This document shows positions 16,757-25,444 of a stretch of DNA of 64,000 nt, one piece after another. Made by a program: the position numbers and the translations under genes. Within the stretch, counting starts at the first letter, position 1. Each line of letters starts with the position of its first letter. The stretch covers positions 248,001 through 312,000 of the forward strand of contig NZ_VCNL01000004.1 of NCBI RefSeq assembly GCF_007671685.1, written 5' to 3'. Below the pieces are notes generated by a model. It saw nothing but the letters and a program-made list of their open reading frames with translations. It was not told where the DNA came from and made no database searches. Source of the DNA: Halorubrum salsamenti. GTDB taxonomy: Archaea > Halobacteriota > Halobacteria > Halobacteriales > Haloferacaceae.

Positions 16757-19024
16757 CTACTGGAACGCCGTTCCGGGCTCGGTCTCCGCGGACTCGACCT
16801 CCGACCGCCGGAACTGCTTTTCGATCTCCTCGTAGCGCTCGCGCGTCTCGGGAGTGACGCTCGGGTTCACCTCGTCCAAGGCGTCCTCGAAGTGCTGCAT
16901 CGTCACGCGGACGTTGCCCACGGACTCGCCCACTTCCTCGCGCGAGACGCTGCCGATGAACTCCCGGGAGGCGTTCATCGACGCCTCGCGGGCCACCGCC
17001 TCGATGTCGGCCCCGACGTATCCCTCCGTCTTCCGGGCGATCGCGTCGAGGTCGACGTCGTCGGCCAGCGGCTTGTTCCGGGTGTGGACCTCCAGTATCT
17101 TCCGGCGCGCGTCCTCGTCGGGCACGGGGACGTGCACGTGGCGGTCCAGCCGGCCGGGCCGGAGCAGCGCCGAGTCGATCAGGTCCGGGCGGTTCGTCGT
17201 CGCGATGACGACCACGTCCTCCAGCGACTCGAGCCCGTCGAGCTCCGTCAGCAGCTGGGAGACGACGCGTTCGCCGACGCCGGAGTCGCCCGAGTTCTTG
17301 CCGCGCTCGGTCGCGATCGAGTCGATCTCGTCGAAGAACACGATCGTCGGCGCGTTCTCGCGGGCCTTGCTGAACACCTCGCGGACGCCCTTCTCGGACT
17401 CGCCCACGTACTTGTTCAGCAGCTCGGGACCCTTGATCGAGATGAAGTTCGACTCGCTCTCGTTGGCGACCGCCTTCGCGAGCAGGGTCTTCCCCGTGCC
17501 GGGCGGGCCGTACATCAGGACGCCCTTGGCGGCCTGCATGTCGAGCTCCTCGAACACCTCGGGGTACTCGAGTGGCCACTGGATCGTCTCGCGGAGCCGC
17601 TCTTTGGTCTCCTCCAAGCCGCCGACCTGGTCCCAGCTCACGTCGGGGACCTCGACGAACACCTCGCGGAGCGCGGAGGGTTCGATCCCCTTCATCGCCT
17701 CCTTGAAGTCGGACTCCGTGACCTGGATGGAGTTCAGCACGTCGGCGTCGATCTCGTCGCTCTCGAGGTCGATCTCGGGACGGATGCGCCGCAGCGCGTG
17801 CATCGCGGACTCCTTCGCCAGCGACTCCAGGTCCGCGCCGACGAAGCCGTGGGTGTTCTCGGCGTACTCGTCCAGGTCGATCTCGTCGACCAGCGGCATG
17901 TTCCGCGTGTGGACCTGTAGGATCTCCTTTCGGCCGTCGCGGTCGGGGACGCCGACCTCGATCTCGCGGTCGAACCGACCGCCGCGCCGGAGCGCGGGGT
18001 CGATGGCGTCGACGCGGTTCGTCGCCCCGATGACGACGACCTCGCCGCGCTCCTCGAGCCCGTCCATCAGCGAGAGCAGCTGGGCCACGACGCGGCGCTC
18101 CACGTCCCCGCCGGCCTCCTCGCGTTTCGCCGCGATGGAGTCGAGCTCGTCCATGAAGATGATCGCGGGCGACTCCTCGGACGCCTCCTCGAACACTTCA
18201 CGGAGCTTCTCCTCCGACTCGCCGTAGTACTTCGACATGATCTCCGGGCCGGAGATCGTGTGGAAGTTCGCGTCGATCTCGTTGGCGACGGCCTTGGCGA
18301 TCAGGGTCTTGCCCGTGCCCGGCGGGCCGTGCAGGAGCACGCCCTTCGGCGGGTCGATGCCGAGCCGCTTGAACAGCTCCGGGTGCCGCATCGGTAGCTC
18401 GATCATCTCCCGGACCTGTTCGAGCTCGCTGTCGAGCCCGCCGATGTCCTCGTAGGTCACGTCGGGGCCCTCGCTGGCCCCGTCGCCGTCACCGCTCCGC
18501 TCGGTCAGCTCCTCGGCGGGGACCTCCGAGATCTCGATCTCGGTGTCGTCGGTGATGACGACGGTCCCCGAGGGGGTCGTCGAGGCGACCTTCATCGGCA
18601 CCGCCTGCGACTGGCCGCCCATCAGGCCGAAGCCCATCGACGTGCGGATCGTCTGCCCCTCGGTCACCGGCTGGCCGGAGAGCTTGTCGCGGATGAACGG
18701 GGCGATCTGCCCGCGGACGCGGAGCTGGCTCGGGAACGCGATCGTCACCGACTCCGCCCGCGAGACGTCGACGTCTTCGACGGTCACGCGGTCGTCGATC
18801 CCGACGTTGGCCTCCTGACGGAGGCGACCGTCGATACGCACGACGCCGGTCCCGTCGTCCTCCGGGTAGCCCGGCCAGACGCGGGCGATCGCGGCCCCGT
18901 CAGCCCCCTCGACGCGGACGATGTCCCCGCCGGAGAGCCCGAGCTCCTCGGCGGCGACGCGGTCGATCGCCGCGAGGCGACGCCCGGCGTCCTTCTGTTT
19001 CAGCGGCCTGACGGTGAGCTTCAT
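16757..19024 (-). CDS. cdc48: Cdc48/VAT-type AAA ATPase
   Basis: This 755-residue double-AAA protein forms a hexameric unfoldase that feeds proteins to the proteasome or remodels complexes. The N-domain covers about 1-185; D1 has Walker A GPPGTGKT (233-240) and Walker [10 protein letters not shown] (288-296); D2 has Walker A GPPGTGKT (506-513) and Walker [10 protein letters not shown]. Arginine fingers and the GATNR / ATTNR sensor-1 motifs are present. I chose ATG 19024, which begins [14 protein letters not shown] as in family members. The start overlaps the stop of the Hsp20-like gene by 4 nt (ATGA), so translation is coupled. Confidence 0.95.
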   Translation of the reverse strand: MKLTVRPLKQKDAGRRLAAIDRVAAEELGLSGGDIVRVEGADGAAIARVWPGYPEDDGTGVVRIDGRLRQEANVGIDDRVTVEDVDVSRAESVTIAFPSQLRVRGQIAPFIRDKLSGQPVTEGQTIRTSMGFGLMGGQSQAVPMKVASTTPSGTVVITDDTEIEISEVPAEELTERSGDGDGASEGPDVTYEDIGGLDSELEQVREMIELPMRHPELFKRLGIDPPKGVLLHGPPGTGKTLIAKAVANEIDANFHTISGPEIMSKYYGESEEKLREVFEEASEESPAIIFMDELDSIAAKREEAGGDVERRVVAQLLSLMDGLEERGEVVVIGATNRVDAIDPALRRGGRFDREIEVGVPDRDGRKEILQVHTRNMPLVDEIDLDEYAENTHGFVGADLESLAKESAMHALRRIRPEIDLESDEIDADVLNSIQVTESDFKEAMKGIEPSALREVFVEVPDVSWDQVGGLEETKERLRETIQWPLEYPEVFEELDMQAAKGVLMYGPPGTGKTLLAKAVANESESNFISIKGPELLNKYVGESEKGVREVFSKARENAPTIVFFDEIDSIATERGKNSGDSGVGERVVSQLLTELDGLESLEDVVVIATTNRPDLIDSALLRPGRLDRHVHVPVPDEDARRKILEVHTRNKPLADDVDLDAIARKTEGYVGADIEAVAREASMNASREFIGSVSREEVGESVGNVRVTMQHFEDALDEVNPSVTPETRERYEEIEKQFRRSEVESAETEPGTAFQ

Positions 19025-19272
19025 CGCTGGCCCTCCACGGTGACCACGCCGTTCTCGACGGCGACCGAGTCGGCCTCGCTCGGGAGCTCGAACTCCGACT
19101 CGACGGGCTCGCCGTCGCCCTCGATCACGACGATCGCGGTCTCGCCGACGGTGTCGACGGAGACGTTCTCCGCGTCGGCGCCCAGATCGGCGGCGACGAT
19201 CCACCCGTCCTCGTACTCGTACCGGCGGAGCAACGCGCCGTCGCCGGTCGATCGGGTCTGTTGGTGATTCAT
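19021..19272 (-). CDS. Hsp20-like (alpha-crystallin fold) small protein, 83 aa
   Basis: This 83-residue acidic protein has a short N-terminal arm and a compact beta-rich region reading [38 protein letters not shown] and [14 protein letters not shown], a pattern like a minimal alpha-crystallin domain. Its stop overlaps the cdc48 start by 4 nt, so the two are one operon; it may deliver or hold clients for the unfoldase, which is inference. An inverted repeat and TATA box lie directly upstream. Confidence 0.8.
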   Translation of the reverse strand: MNHQQTRSTGDGALLRRYEYEDGWIVAADLGADAENVSVDTVGETAIVVIEGDGEPVESEFELPSEADSVAVENGVVTVEGQR

Positions 19273-19273
19273 G

Positions 19274-19288
19274 CTAACTACAAGTTAG
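19274..19288. promoter_or_regulatory. Inverted repeat at Hsp20-cdc48 promoter
   Basis: CTAACT, a 3-nt spacer ACA, then AGTTAG: a perfect 6-bp inverted repeat lying just before the ATG (19272) and downstream of the TATA box. With a leaderless start it covers the predicted transcription start, the position of a steric repressor operator. Confidence 0.6.
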
Positions 19289-19297
19289 GTGCGAGAG

Positions 19298-19306
19298 TAT
19301 ATAAAT
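19298..19306 (-). promoter_or_regulatory. TATA box of the Hsp20-cdc48 operon
   Basis: TATATAAAT on the plus strand reads ATTTATATA on the minus strand, centred about 29 nt from the first ATG. Confidence 0.7.
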
Positions 19307-19420
19307 CTTTCTCTAAAACCGCATGACGTGAGATAGTAACGGCGTATCGGTAGTGTTGCGGTTCGGGGGCGATCGGGGCGCGGCGGCGACCTTTATGAAG
19401 CGGCGCGCGGGAGAACGCCC

Positions 19421-20221
19421 ATGGAGCGGGTCACGCACCACGGCCGCGACACCGCCTACCGGGTCTCCGACCGCGGCGGCGACGGGCCGACGGTCTGTTT
19501 CGTCCACGGGAGCGGCGGGAGCAAGGACGTTTGGAAGGCGCAGGCGCGCGTGAGCGACCGGTTTCCGGTCGCCGCGCTCGATCTGTCGGGCCACGGCGAC
19601 AGCGACGACATCGACGGCGGCGATATCGCCCCGCCCGCCGGCCCCGAGGCGCTCGACGCGTACGCGGACGACGCGGTCGCCGTCGCGGAGGCGACGGGGG
19701 CGACCGTCCTCTGTGGCAACTCACTGGGCGGGGCCGTCGCGCTGTGGGTCGCCTTGGAGCGCGACCTCCCACTCGACGGCCTCGTGCTCGCCGGGACGGG
19801 TGCGAAGCTCGCCGTCGCCGAACCCCTCCGAGACGCGCTCGCGACCGACTTCGACCGGGCGATCGAACTGCTCCACGAGCCCGGTCGGCTGTTCCACGAC
19901 GCGCCGCCGGAGTACGCCGAACTGTCGCGCGCCGAGATGCGAGAGTGCGGGCGGGCCGTCACCGAGCGCGACTTCCGCACCTGCCACGCCTTCGACGTCC
20001 GCGACCGGCTCGACGAGGTCTCGGTCCCGTCGCTCGCGGTCGTCGGCGAGCACGACGCGCTCACGCCCGTCGCCTACCACGACTACCTCGCGGACCGGAT
20101 CGACGACTGCGAGCGCGCGGTGATCGAGGGCGCCGCGCACCTCGCGATGCTCGAACGGCCGGCGGCGTTCAACGCGGCGCTCACGGCGTTCTGTTCGCGT
20201 ATCTCGGAGGGACCGGCGTAG
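19421..20221 (+). CDS. Alpha/beta hydrolase
   Basis: This 266-residue cytoplasmic enzyme has the alpha/beta-hydrolase fold: the oxyanion-hole HGSGGS (29-34), the nucleophile elbow GNSLGG with Ser101, an acid in VVGEHDALTP (Asp212) and the catalytic histidine in GAAHLAM (His240). It could be an esterase or lipase-like enzyme; the substrate cannot be told. A CTTTATG box lies about 30 nt upstream. It is monocistronic. Confidence 0.88.
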   Translation: MERVTHHGRDTAYRVSDRGGDGPTVCFVHGSGGSKDVWKAQARVSDRFPVAALDLSGHGDSDDIDGGDIAPPAGPEALDAYADDAVAVAEATGATVLCGNSLGGAVALWVALERDLPLDGLVLAGTGAKLAVAEPLRDALATDFDRAIELLHEPGRLFHDAPPEYAELSRAEMRECGRAVTERDFRTCHAFDVRDRLDEVSVPSLAVVGEHDALTPVAYHDYLADRIDDCERAVIEGAAHLAMLERPAAFNAALTAFCSRISEGPA

Positions 20222-20294
20222 CGACTCCGAGTTAACGCTCGTCGGCGGCTCGGTGTTTTAAAAGGATACGGCGAGCGAAGCGGTCGTTCGAGAC

Positions 20295-20314
20295 GCGTCT
20301 CCAGGCGGAGACGC
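20295..20314 (+). other. 8-bp hairpin in the 20222-20511 intergenic region
   Basis: GCGTCTCC, loop AGGC, GGAGACGC. It follows a TTTAAAAG box (about 20256) by about 40 nt and lies 75 nt after the hydrolase stop. It may be a terminator for the hydrolase gene or part of a small RNA. The rest of this 290-nt gap holds two further TTTAAA boxes (about 20440 and 20484); the last serves the next gene. Confidence 0.35.
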
Positions 20315-20511
20315 GGCCCGTGACTGGAAGCCGTCTGGACAGAACCCGATTCGGTCCCTCCCGGTCGTCGATTGCTGTCGGTTCCGGTCTTCGATCTCTT
20401 CGGTACTCACCTCGTGTTATACGTTACCATACGACGCTATTTAAAACGTTCGCCGGACTGCTTCGCCGGCCGTCGGCATCCTTTTTAAACAACGCTCTCG
20501 ATCGGAGCCCA

Positions 20512-21237
20512 ATGGACGGCTCCGATGGCGACCCCGATCGCTCCGGGTCCCACGAGGGCCCCGGCTCCCGCGAGGGCGACCGCGTTTCCGGTGCTTCGCA
20601 CGACGTCAATGCCTCGCCCCACGGCCCCGCGGACCCGGACATCAACGATCTACTCGCGAAGCTCGACGCCCTGAGCGACACGGTCGACGAGGGCCACGAG
20701 CGCGAGAAGGTGCGCCAGACCATCTCGCTCGTCGAGCGGATGCCGGGTAGCTCGGCGTTCAGGACCCGGATCACGAAGTACACCTCGCGGGACATGGCCG
20801 AGGCGTTCGTGGGGTCGGTCCTCTTCGCGCTCCCCCTGCTCGTCGAGGGGGGAGTCTTCGAGATCGCGGCGTGGTTCGCCGCGGTGACGCCGGGCGGCGT
20901 CCCCGTCTTTCTGCTCGCACACGTCGGACTCGTACTGGTCATGACCGCCGGGCTGCTGTACTTCGCCGACTTCCGACAGATCGAGATCAGCCATCCGATA
21001 CTCGGCGTCGTCCCGCGGCGCTACGCCGGGATCCTGCTCGTCTCCCTGTTCACGTCCGTGTTCATGCTGTCTCTCTGGGGGCGGCTCCACGCGGGGGACC
21101 CCACCGCGCTCGAACGGGTCTCGCGCGTGGCGGTCGTCTGGGCCGCCGCCGCGTTCGGCGCCGGGCTCGGCGACATCCTCCCGGGCGAGTCGCAGGGCGA
21201 GGACATCAGCGAGATCGACCTCGACTTCGACGACTAA
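20512..21237 (+). CDS. DUF2391-type integral membrane protein
   Basis: This 241-residue protein has an acidic, Gly/Ser/His-rich disordered start (about 1-42), a charged helical segment (about 43-75, DLLAKLDALSDTVDEGHERE), then five or so membrane helices (from about 98 to 220) and an acidic tail. The membrane part resembles the DUF2391 family of putative integral membrane proteins. ATG 20512 is supported by a CTTTTTAAAC box about 28 nt upstream; the earlier in-frame start at 20320 precedes it. Function unknown. Confidence 0.78.
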   Translation: MDGSDGDPDRSGSHEGPGSREGDRVSGASHDVNASPHGPADPDINDLLAKLDALSDTVDEGHEREKVRQTISLVERMPGSSAFRTRITKYTSRDMAEAFVGSVLFALPLLVEGGVFEIAAWFAAVTPGGVPVFLLAHVGLVLVMTAGLLYFADFRQIEISHPILGVVPRRYAGILLVSLFTSVFMLSLWGRLHAGDPTALERVSRVAVVWAAAAFGAGLGDILPGESQGEDISEIDLDFDD

Positions 21238-21303
21238 TCCGGCCCGAGCGGAACCGTCCCCCCTTTCCACACCTTTTTCGCCGCGGCGACCGTACCCGTG
21301 TGC

Positions 21304-21684
21304 ATGTCAGCGTTACGCGACGCGCTCCGGGACCTCCCGGACGCGGTGTTTGCGGACCTGCTCGAATCCGACGAGGGGTACGTGCTCGTCGTCGACCTCC
21401 CGGGCGCCACCGCAGAGACCACCGAGGTCCTCGCGGAGGACGGCCGGATCGCCATCGAGGGGCGCCGCGAGAAGGAGGTCCCCGAGGGGTTCCGCTACGT
21501 GCGCGAAGACCGGCCGCTGTTCCTCGACGCGGAACTCCCCCTCCCCGGCGACGCCGACGGTAGCGGCGCCGACGCCGAGATGGACCGCGGGGTCCTCGAA
21601 GTGACGATTCCCAAGCGGACCGGCGGCGCCTCCCGGACCATCCCGGTCGACGAGGCCGACGACACCAAAATCGACGGCGCCTGA
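21304..21684 (+). CDS. Hsp20-family protein (126 aa)
   Basis: This 126-residue protein has an N-terminal helix (SALRDALRDLPDAVFADLLE), a beta-sandwich with YVLVVDLPGATAETTEVL and GRIAIEGRREKEVP, an insert, and a final strand GVLEVTIPKRTGG, the usual small heat-shock pattern. A GTG two codons earlier (21298) is a possible start; ATG is preferred. The next gene begins 4 nt after its stop, so it is likely cotranscribed with the ABC1 kinase. Confidence 0.82.
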   Translation: MSALRDALRDLPDAVFADLLESDEGYVLVVDLPGATAETTEVLAEDGRIAIEGRREKEVPEGFRYVREDRPLFLDAELPLPGDADGSGADAEMDRGVLEVTIPKRTGGASRTIPVDEADDTKIDGA

Positions 21685-21687
21685 CGG

Positions 21688-23361
21688 GTGGTCACGCTGG
21701 TAAACCTCCGCTCCTACTGGCGGTTCTTCGTGGTCATGCGGCAGTTCTCGCCGCTGATCGTCGCCTACTGGCGGGACCGGAAACGGTACTTCCTGTTCGG
21801 CGGGGGCCGCGAGGTCGACGCCGATACCCAGCGCGAGCGCGCCGCCGTCCTCCTCGACATCCTGCTCACGCTCGGCCCCACGTTCATCAAGCTCGGCCAG
21901 ATCCTCTCGACGCGGCCCGACATCCTCCCGCCGGCGTACATCGAGGTGTTGGAGGGGCTCCAGGACGACGTGCCGCCGGCCCCGTGGGAGGAGTCAAGGA
22001 CCGTCCTCGAAGACGAGCTCGGCCCCGTCGACGAGACGTTCGACGACTTCGACCGAGAGCCGATAAGCGGCGCGAGCCTCGGGCAGGTGTACACCGCCCG
22101 GTACGAGGGGACCGACGTGGCGGTGAAGGTCCGCCGTCCGGGGATCGAGTCGCTCGTCGAGGCCGACCTCCGGACGATCCGGTGGTCGATCCCGCTGGTC
22201 AAGCGGTTCATCGGCAGCGGGCGGGCGTTCTCCCTGGAGAACCTCGCCGACGAGTTCGCGAAGACGATCCGCGAGGAGATGGACTACGAGCGCGAGCGGG
22301 CGATGCTCGAGGAGATCCGCGACAACTTCGGGGACGAGGACCGGATCCGGATCCCGACCGCCTTCGAGGCGGTCTCCGGGCCGCGCGTGCTCACGATGGA
22401 GTACATTCCCGGAACCAAGATCAGCGACATCGACGCCCTCGACGAGGCGGGGCACGACCGGAACGCCATCGCCGAGACGCTCCAAGAGGTGTACCTCCAG
22501 ATGATCATCGAGGACGGCGTGTTCCACGCCGACCCCCACCCCGGGAACCTCGCGGTCGACGACGGCGGGGCCGTGATCTTCTACGACTTCGGGATGGCGG
22601 GGCGGGTGGACCCGTTCATCCAGGAGAAGATCGTCGACTTCTACGTCGCGGTCGCCCGGCAGGACATCGACGGCATCCTCGACACGCTGATCGCGATGGG
22701 TACCCTCTCGCCGGAGGCCGACCGCGAGGTGATGGGGAACGTGATGGAGTTGGCCATCGCTGACGCCAGCGGCGAGGACATCGAGCAGTACCAAGTGAAC
22801 CAGATCATCGAGCAGGTGGAGTCGACCATCTACGAGTTCCCGCTTCGGCTCCCGCCGAACCTCGCGCTCGTGTTGCGCGTCGCCACCGTCGTCGAGGGGG
22901 TCTGCGTCACCCTCGACCCCGAATTCGACTTCATCTCGACCGCGACGGAGTACCTCAAGGAGGAGGGGTACTACGAGCAGACCGCCCGCAACCTCGCCGA
23001 GGACGCCGGACAGCAGGCCCAGAAGACGGCGGAGGCGCTGTTCACGGTCCCCCCGAAGGCCGACGACTTCCTCGACCGGGCGAACCGCGGCGACCTCCAC
23101 GTCGACGTCACGATCGACGACGGTTCGAACGTCCTCGACAAGCTCGCGATGCGGATCGCCTACTCGGTGCTGCTCGCCGTCGGCGTGCTCTCCGCGACTA
23201 TCCTCTACTCGTTCGCCGACGCGTGGCGGCTCGCGGGCGTCGTTCTCCTGCTCGCGGTCCCGCTCGCGATCGCGCTCTACCGCTCTTTCCGGAAGAAACG
23301 CGGGCTCCGGACCACCCCCCAGTTCACCAGACAGGGGATGAAGAAGCGGCGCGAGGACTAG
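21688..23361 (+). CDS. ABC1/UbiB/AarF family atypical kinase
   Basis: This 557-residue membrane-associated protein belongs to the UbiB/ADCK atypical kinase family linked to quinone metabolism and lipid homeostasis. The KxGQ motif (IKLGQILSTRPDILPP), the alanine-rich nucleotide loop SGASLGQVY, the VAIK-like VAVKVRRPG, HADPHPGN and YDFGMAG metal-binding motifs are all present. Two C-terminal hydrophobic helices (about 488-530) would anchor it. It starts at GTG 21688, 4 nt after the Hsp20-like gene. A role in menaquinone metabolism is inference. Confidence 0.9.
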   Translation: MVTLVNLRSYWRFFVVMRQFSPLIVAYWRDRKRYFLFGGGREVDADTQRERAAVLLDILLTLGPTFIKLGQILSTRPDILPPAYIEVLEGLQDDVPPAPWEESRTVLEDELGPVDETFDDFDREPISGASLGQVYTARYEGTDVAVKVRRPGIESLVEADLRTIRWSIPLVKRFIGSGRAFSLENLADEFAKTIREEMDYERERAMLEEIRDNFGDEDRIRIPTAFEAVSGPRVLTMEYIPGTKISDIDALDEAGHDRNAIAETLQEVYLQMIIEDGVFHADPHPGNLAVDDGGAVIFYDFGMAGRVDPFIQEKIVDFYVAVARQDIDGILDTLIAMGTLSPEADREVMGNVMELAIADASGEDIEQYQVNQIIEQVESTIYEFPLRLPPNLALVLRVATVVEGVCVTLDPEFDFISTATEYLKEEGYYEQTARNLAEDAGQQAQKTAEALFTVPPKADDFLDRANRGDLHVDVTIDDGSNVLDKLAMRIAYSVLLAVGVLSATILYSFADAWRLAGVVLLLAVPLAIALYRSFRKKRGLRTTPQFTRQGMKKRRED

Positions 23362-23392
23362 ATCCGCTGGCGCCGGGACCGCCCCGCCGACC

Positions 23393-24544
23393 TCACGCCG
23401 AAACGACTTCGATCGGAACGAGGAGGAAACAGAGCGCGCCGACCGCGAAGGTCACGATTCCAACCGCGAGCCGGGGCCATCCCACCCCCTCCTCGTCCGC
23501 GGGGTTCGCGGGACCGTTGAACGCGATCACGAGTGAGAACACGCCCCAGAACGCCCACAGCCCTACCGACTGATCGAGCCCGAAGCCGCGCCAGAAGTAG
23601 AGGTACGCGGCGATCGAGAAGAGGGCGCCCGGGACGAGCGCCGCGACCGTCTCCTGTCGCGGACCCACCATCGCCCGGACCATGTGGCCCCCGTCGAGCT
23701 GACCGACCGGCAGGAGGTTGAGCAGGGTGAAGAACATCCCGACCCAGCCGCCGATCACCACCGGATGCGCGGAGAGAGTCGGGTCCTCGTACGCCGTCGG
23801 CTGACCGGTGAGATCGGCGATAATCCCCAAAAGCGGCGGGTTGTTGAACCGGATCATCGTCCCCGACGAGTTCGCGATCTCGGCCGGGACCCGGATCGGA
23901 TCCAGCGAGAGTCCGATCGCGGTGACGAGGACGGTCGCGACCAGCCCGGCTATCGGGCCGGCGACCCCGATGTCGAACAGGGCTTTTCGAGAGGGCATTC
24001 GCCCCCGCATCCGGATGATCGCTCCGAGGGTCCCGAAGGGGAACATAAAGGGGATGACGTACGGCAACGAGACGTCCACGCCGTGGTACCGGCCGGCGAC
24101 GTAGTGGCCCAGCTCGTGGGTCATCAGGACGCCGAGCACCGCGGCCGTGAACGGCCACGCTCGCAGCATGACCAGCGGGTTCGCGGCGATCTCCTCCCAC
24201 CCGATGTAGTACCAGCCGTACGCGCCGACGAACAGCGTGGACAGCACCGTCGCGGCGAACATGGCGACGTTGACCCACGGGATCCCGTCGCGACCGTGGT
24301 CGAAGGGCGTCGCGACGACGACGTGGCCGTTCTCGACCGCCTCTACGTCGACATCGTACCCGGCGTCGCGGAACCCCGGGACCAGCTTCCGCAACAGCGT
24401 GCGCTCCGGAATGTATGACTCTCCGACGTACCGAACGTGGCCGTCCTCCCGGCGGACCTCGTCGACCCGGAAGAACGTTCGGAGCGGCTCCGGACGCGGA
24501 ACGTCGGACGTTCCCGACGGCTCCCCGTCCTCGTGTTCTGGCAT
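23393..24544 (-). CDS. M50-family intramembrane metalloprotease
   Basis: This 383-residue membrane protein has the zinc site HELGH (143-147) in one helix and the distal NLLPVGQLDGGH motif that supplies the third ligand, as in site-2 proteases. Around these are six or more hydrophobic helices. The first 80 or so residues form a cytoplasmic alpha/beta domain. It probably cleaves membrane-bound regulators or signal remnants; its substrate is unknown. ATG 24544 is supported by a TATA-like box at 24568-24575, 28 nt away; the longer in-frame version precedes it. Confidence 0.88.
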   Translation of the reverse strand: MPEHEDGEPSGTSDVPRPEPLRTFFRVDEVRREDGHVRYVGESYIPERTLLRKLVPGFRDAGYDVDVEAVENGHVVVATPFDHGRDGIPWVNVAMFAATVLSTLFVGAYGWYYIGWEEIAANPLVMLRAWPFTAAVLGVLMTHELGHYVAGRYHGVDVSLPYVIPFMFPFGTLGAIIRMRGRMPSRKALFDIGVAGPIAGLVATVLVTAIGLSLDPIRVPAEIANSSGTMIRFNNPPLLGIIADLTGQPTAYEDPTLSAHPVVIGGWVGMFFTLLNLLPVGQLDGGHMVRAMVGPRQETVAALVPGALFSIAAYLYFWRGFGLDQSVGLWAFWGVFSLVIAFNGPANPADEEGVGWPRLAVGIVTFAVGALCFLLVPIEVVSA

Positions 24545-24853
24545 CGTCGGTGGTAACTGGTCGGCGAGTATAAACCCCGCGTCGAGCGCTTCGCTCGACG
24601 GGGGCGCTTCGGGAGGGAGGCCGAACCGCGTGCCGATCGGCGGAGACCCCTCCGTCGGCGGAGAAGTGAGGACGGAGAGACCGGTCACCAGCGGGGAGGA
24701 GGCCGGGGAGGAGAGAAATCGGGAACGACGGTCGATGGGCCGGCCGTCAGATCGGCGGTGCGATTGTGGCCGTCAGATCGGCGGTGCGATTGTCAGTGTG
24801 TGAGTGCGGGGACGCGCGCGAACGCGCTGTTCGACATGCGGCGCTTCCGCCGG
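24545..24853. other. 309-nt gene-free region with hairpin and tandem repeat
   Basis: It contains the M50 promoter (TATA at 24568-24575), an 8-bp hairpin GTCGAGCG-CTT-CGCTCGAC (24581-24599) just upstream of it, a purine-rich stretch, and the 26-nt tandem duplication at 24742-24793. No coding frame is convincing. Confidence 0.6.
24742..24793. repeat. Perfect 26-nt tandem duplication
   Basis: Two identical adjacent 26-nt units, each starting GGCCGTCAGATCGG and ending GCGATTGT, occupy 24742-24767 and 24768-24793. This is probably a slippage product; the unit could also be a protein-binding site. Confidence 0.85.
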
Positions 24854-25108
24854 TCAGGCGGGCTCGACGCGCCAGGTCGTCGCGCCCGTGTACGACCACT
24901 TCTCGACGGTGAGCTCCGTGGCGGAGTCGCGGAGCTTCACCATCAGGGCGCCGATCTCCTTCGGCGAGAGGTCGACGTCCTCGGAGATGAACTTCCCTTT
25001 GAAGTACATCTCACCGTCCTCCGCGCGGTTGAGCAGGTACCGCTTCAGCCGCTCTTCCTTGCTGAGGTCGTTGGTTGCGGTCGTGGAGGGGTTCGCAGTT
25101 GCGCTCAT
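24854..25108 (-). CDS. Small winged-helix-like haloarchaeal protein (84 aa)
   Basis: This 84-residue protein is conserved in style with a haloarchaeal uncharacterised family (it resembles DUF7123). It has a helical start (SKEERLKRYLLNRAEDGE), then MYFKGKFISEDVDLSPKEIGALMVKLRD and a C-terminal beta hairpin (KWSYTGATTWRVEPA), which reads like a small winged helix. DNA binding is therefore possible but not shown. A TTATAAAGG box lies about 34 nt before the ATG on the minus strand. Confidence 0.75.
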   Translation of the reverse strand: MSATANPSTTATNDLSKEERLKRYLLNRAEDGEMYFKGKFISEDVDLSPKEIGALMVKLRDSATELTVEKWSYTGATTWRVEPA

Positions 25109-25444
25109 GGTACACTCCTCGCTTGTCTCCGGAGGGTGTTATAAAGGCAAGACCGTTGAGGGGTGTTCAGCAGCTTTCATGGCGTTTCAGGAAACGGGGC
25201 GAGGGTAAAAGGTGTCAGACGAACCGTTCACAAGCGTTTTAAATTCGCTTAGACGTTTTATAACGTTCCGAAATGCTTCGTTTTGGATCGGTCGTGCTCG
25301 ACCGACACCGGCTCGTTCGACGCGATGGTCCGCCGTGTACCAGCCAGAATCTCTTCATCGAGACGCTCAGAACCCTCGTCCGCGCGCGGTCGGTGCCCCG
25401 TTCCGAGCGGCGGCGGTGCCGCCGGCACCGCGCCCTCACCGCGA
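25109..25444. other. 336-nt gene-free region with nested inverted repeats
   Basis: It holds the promoter of the 84-aa gene (about 25138-25146), then two AT-rich inverted repeats: AAGCG-9-CGCTT at 25232-25250 and ACGTT-4-AACGT at 25253-25266, each with a TATA-like core. A 74-codon plus-strand frame from 25273 is Arg-rich and runs antisense into the molybdopterin gene, so I do not call it. Confidence 0.5.

Noticed and set aside
19349-19357. GTAGTGTTG shared by 19349-19357 and the nrdJ upstream region
   Set aside because: A nine-base match between two intergenic regions is easily due to chance in 64 kb.
24581-24599. Hairpin before the M50 gene as a terminator
   Set aside because: It lies upstream of the promoter box and is not followed by a T tract; no gene on either strand ends there.
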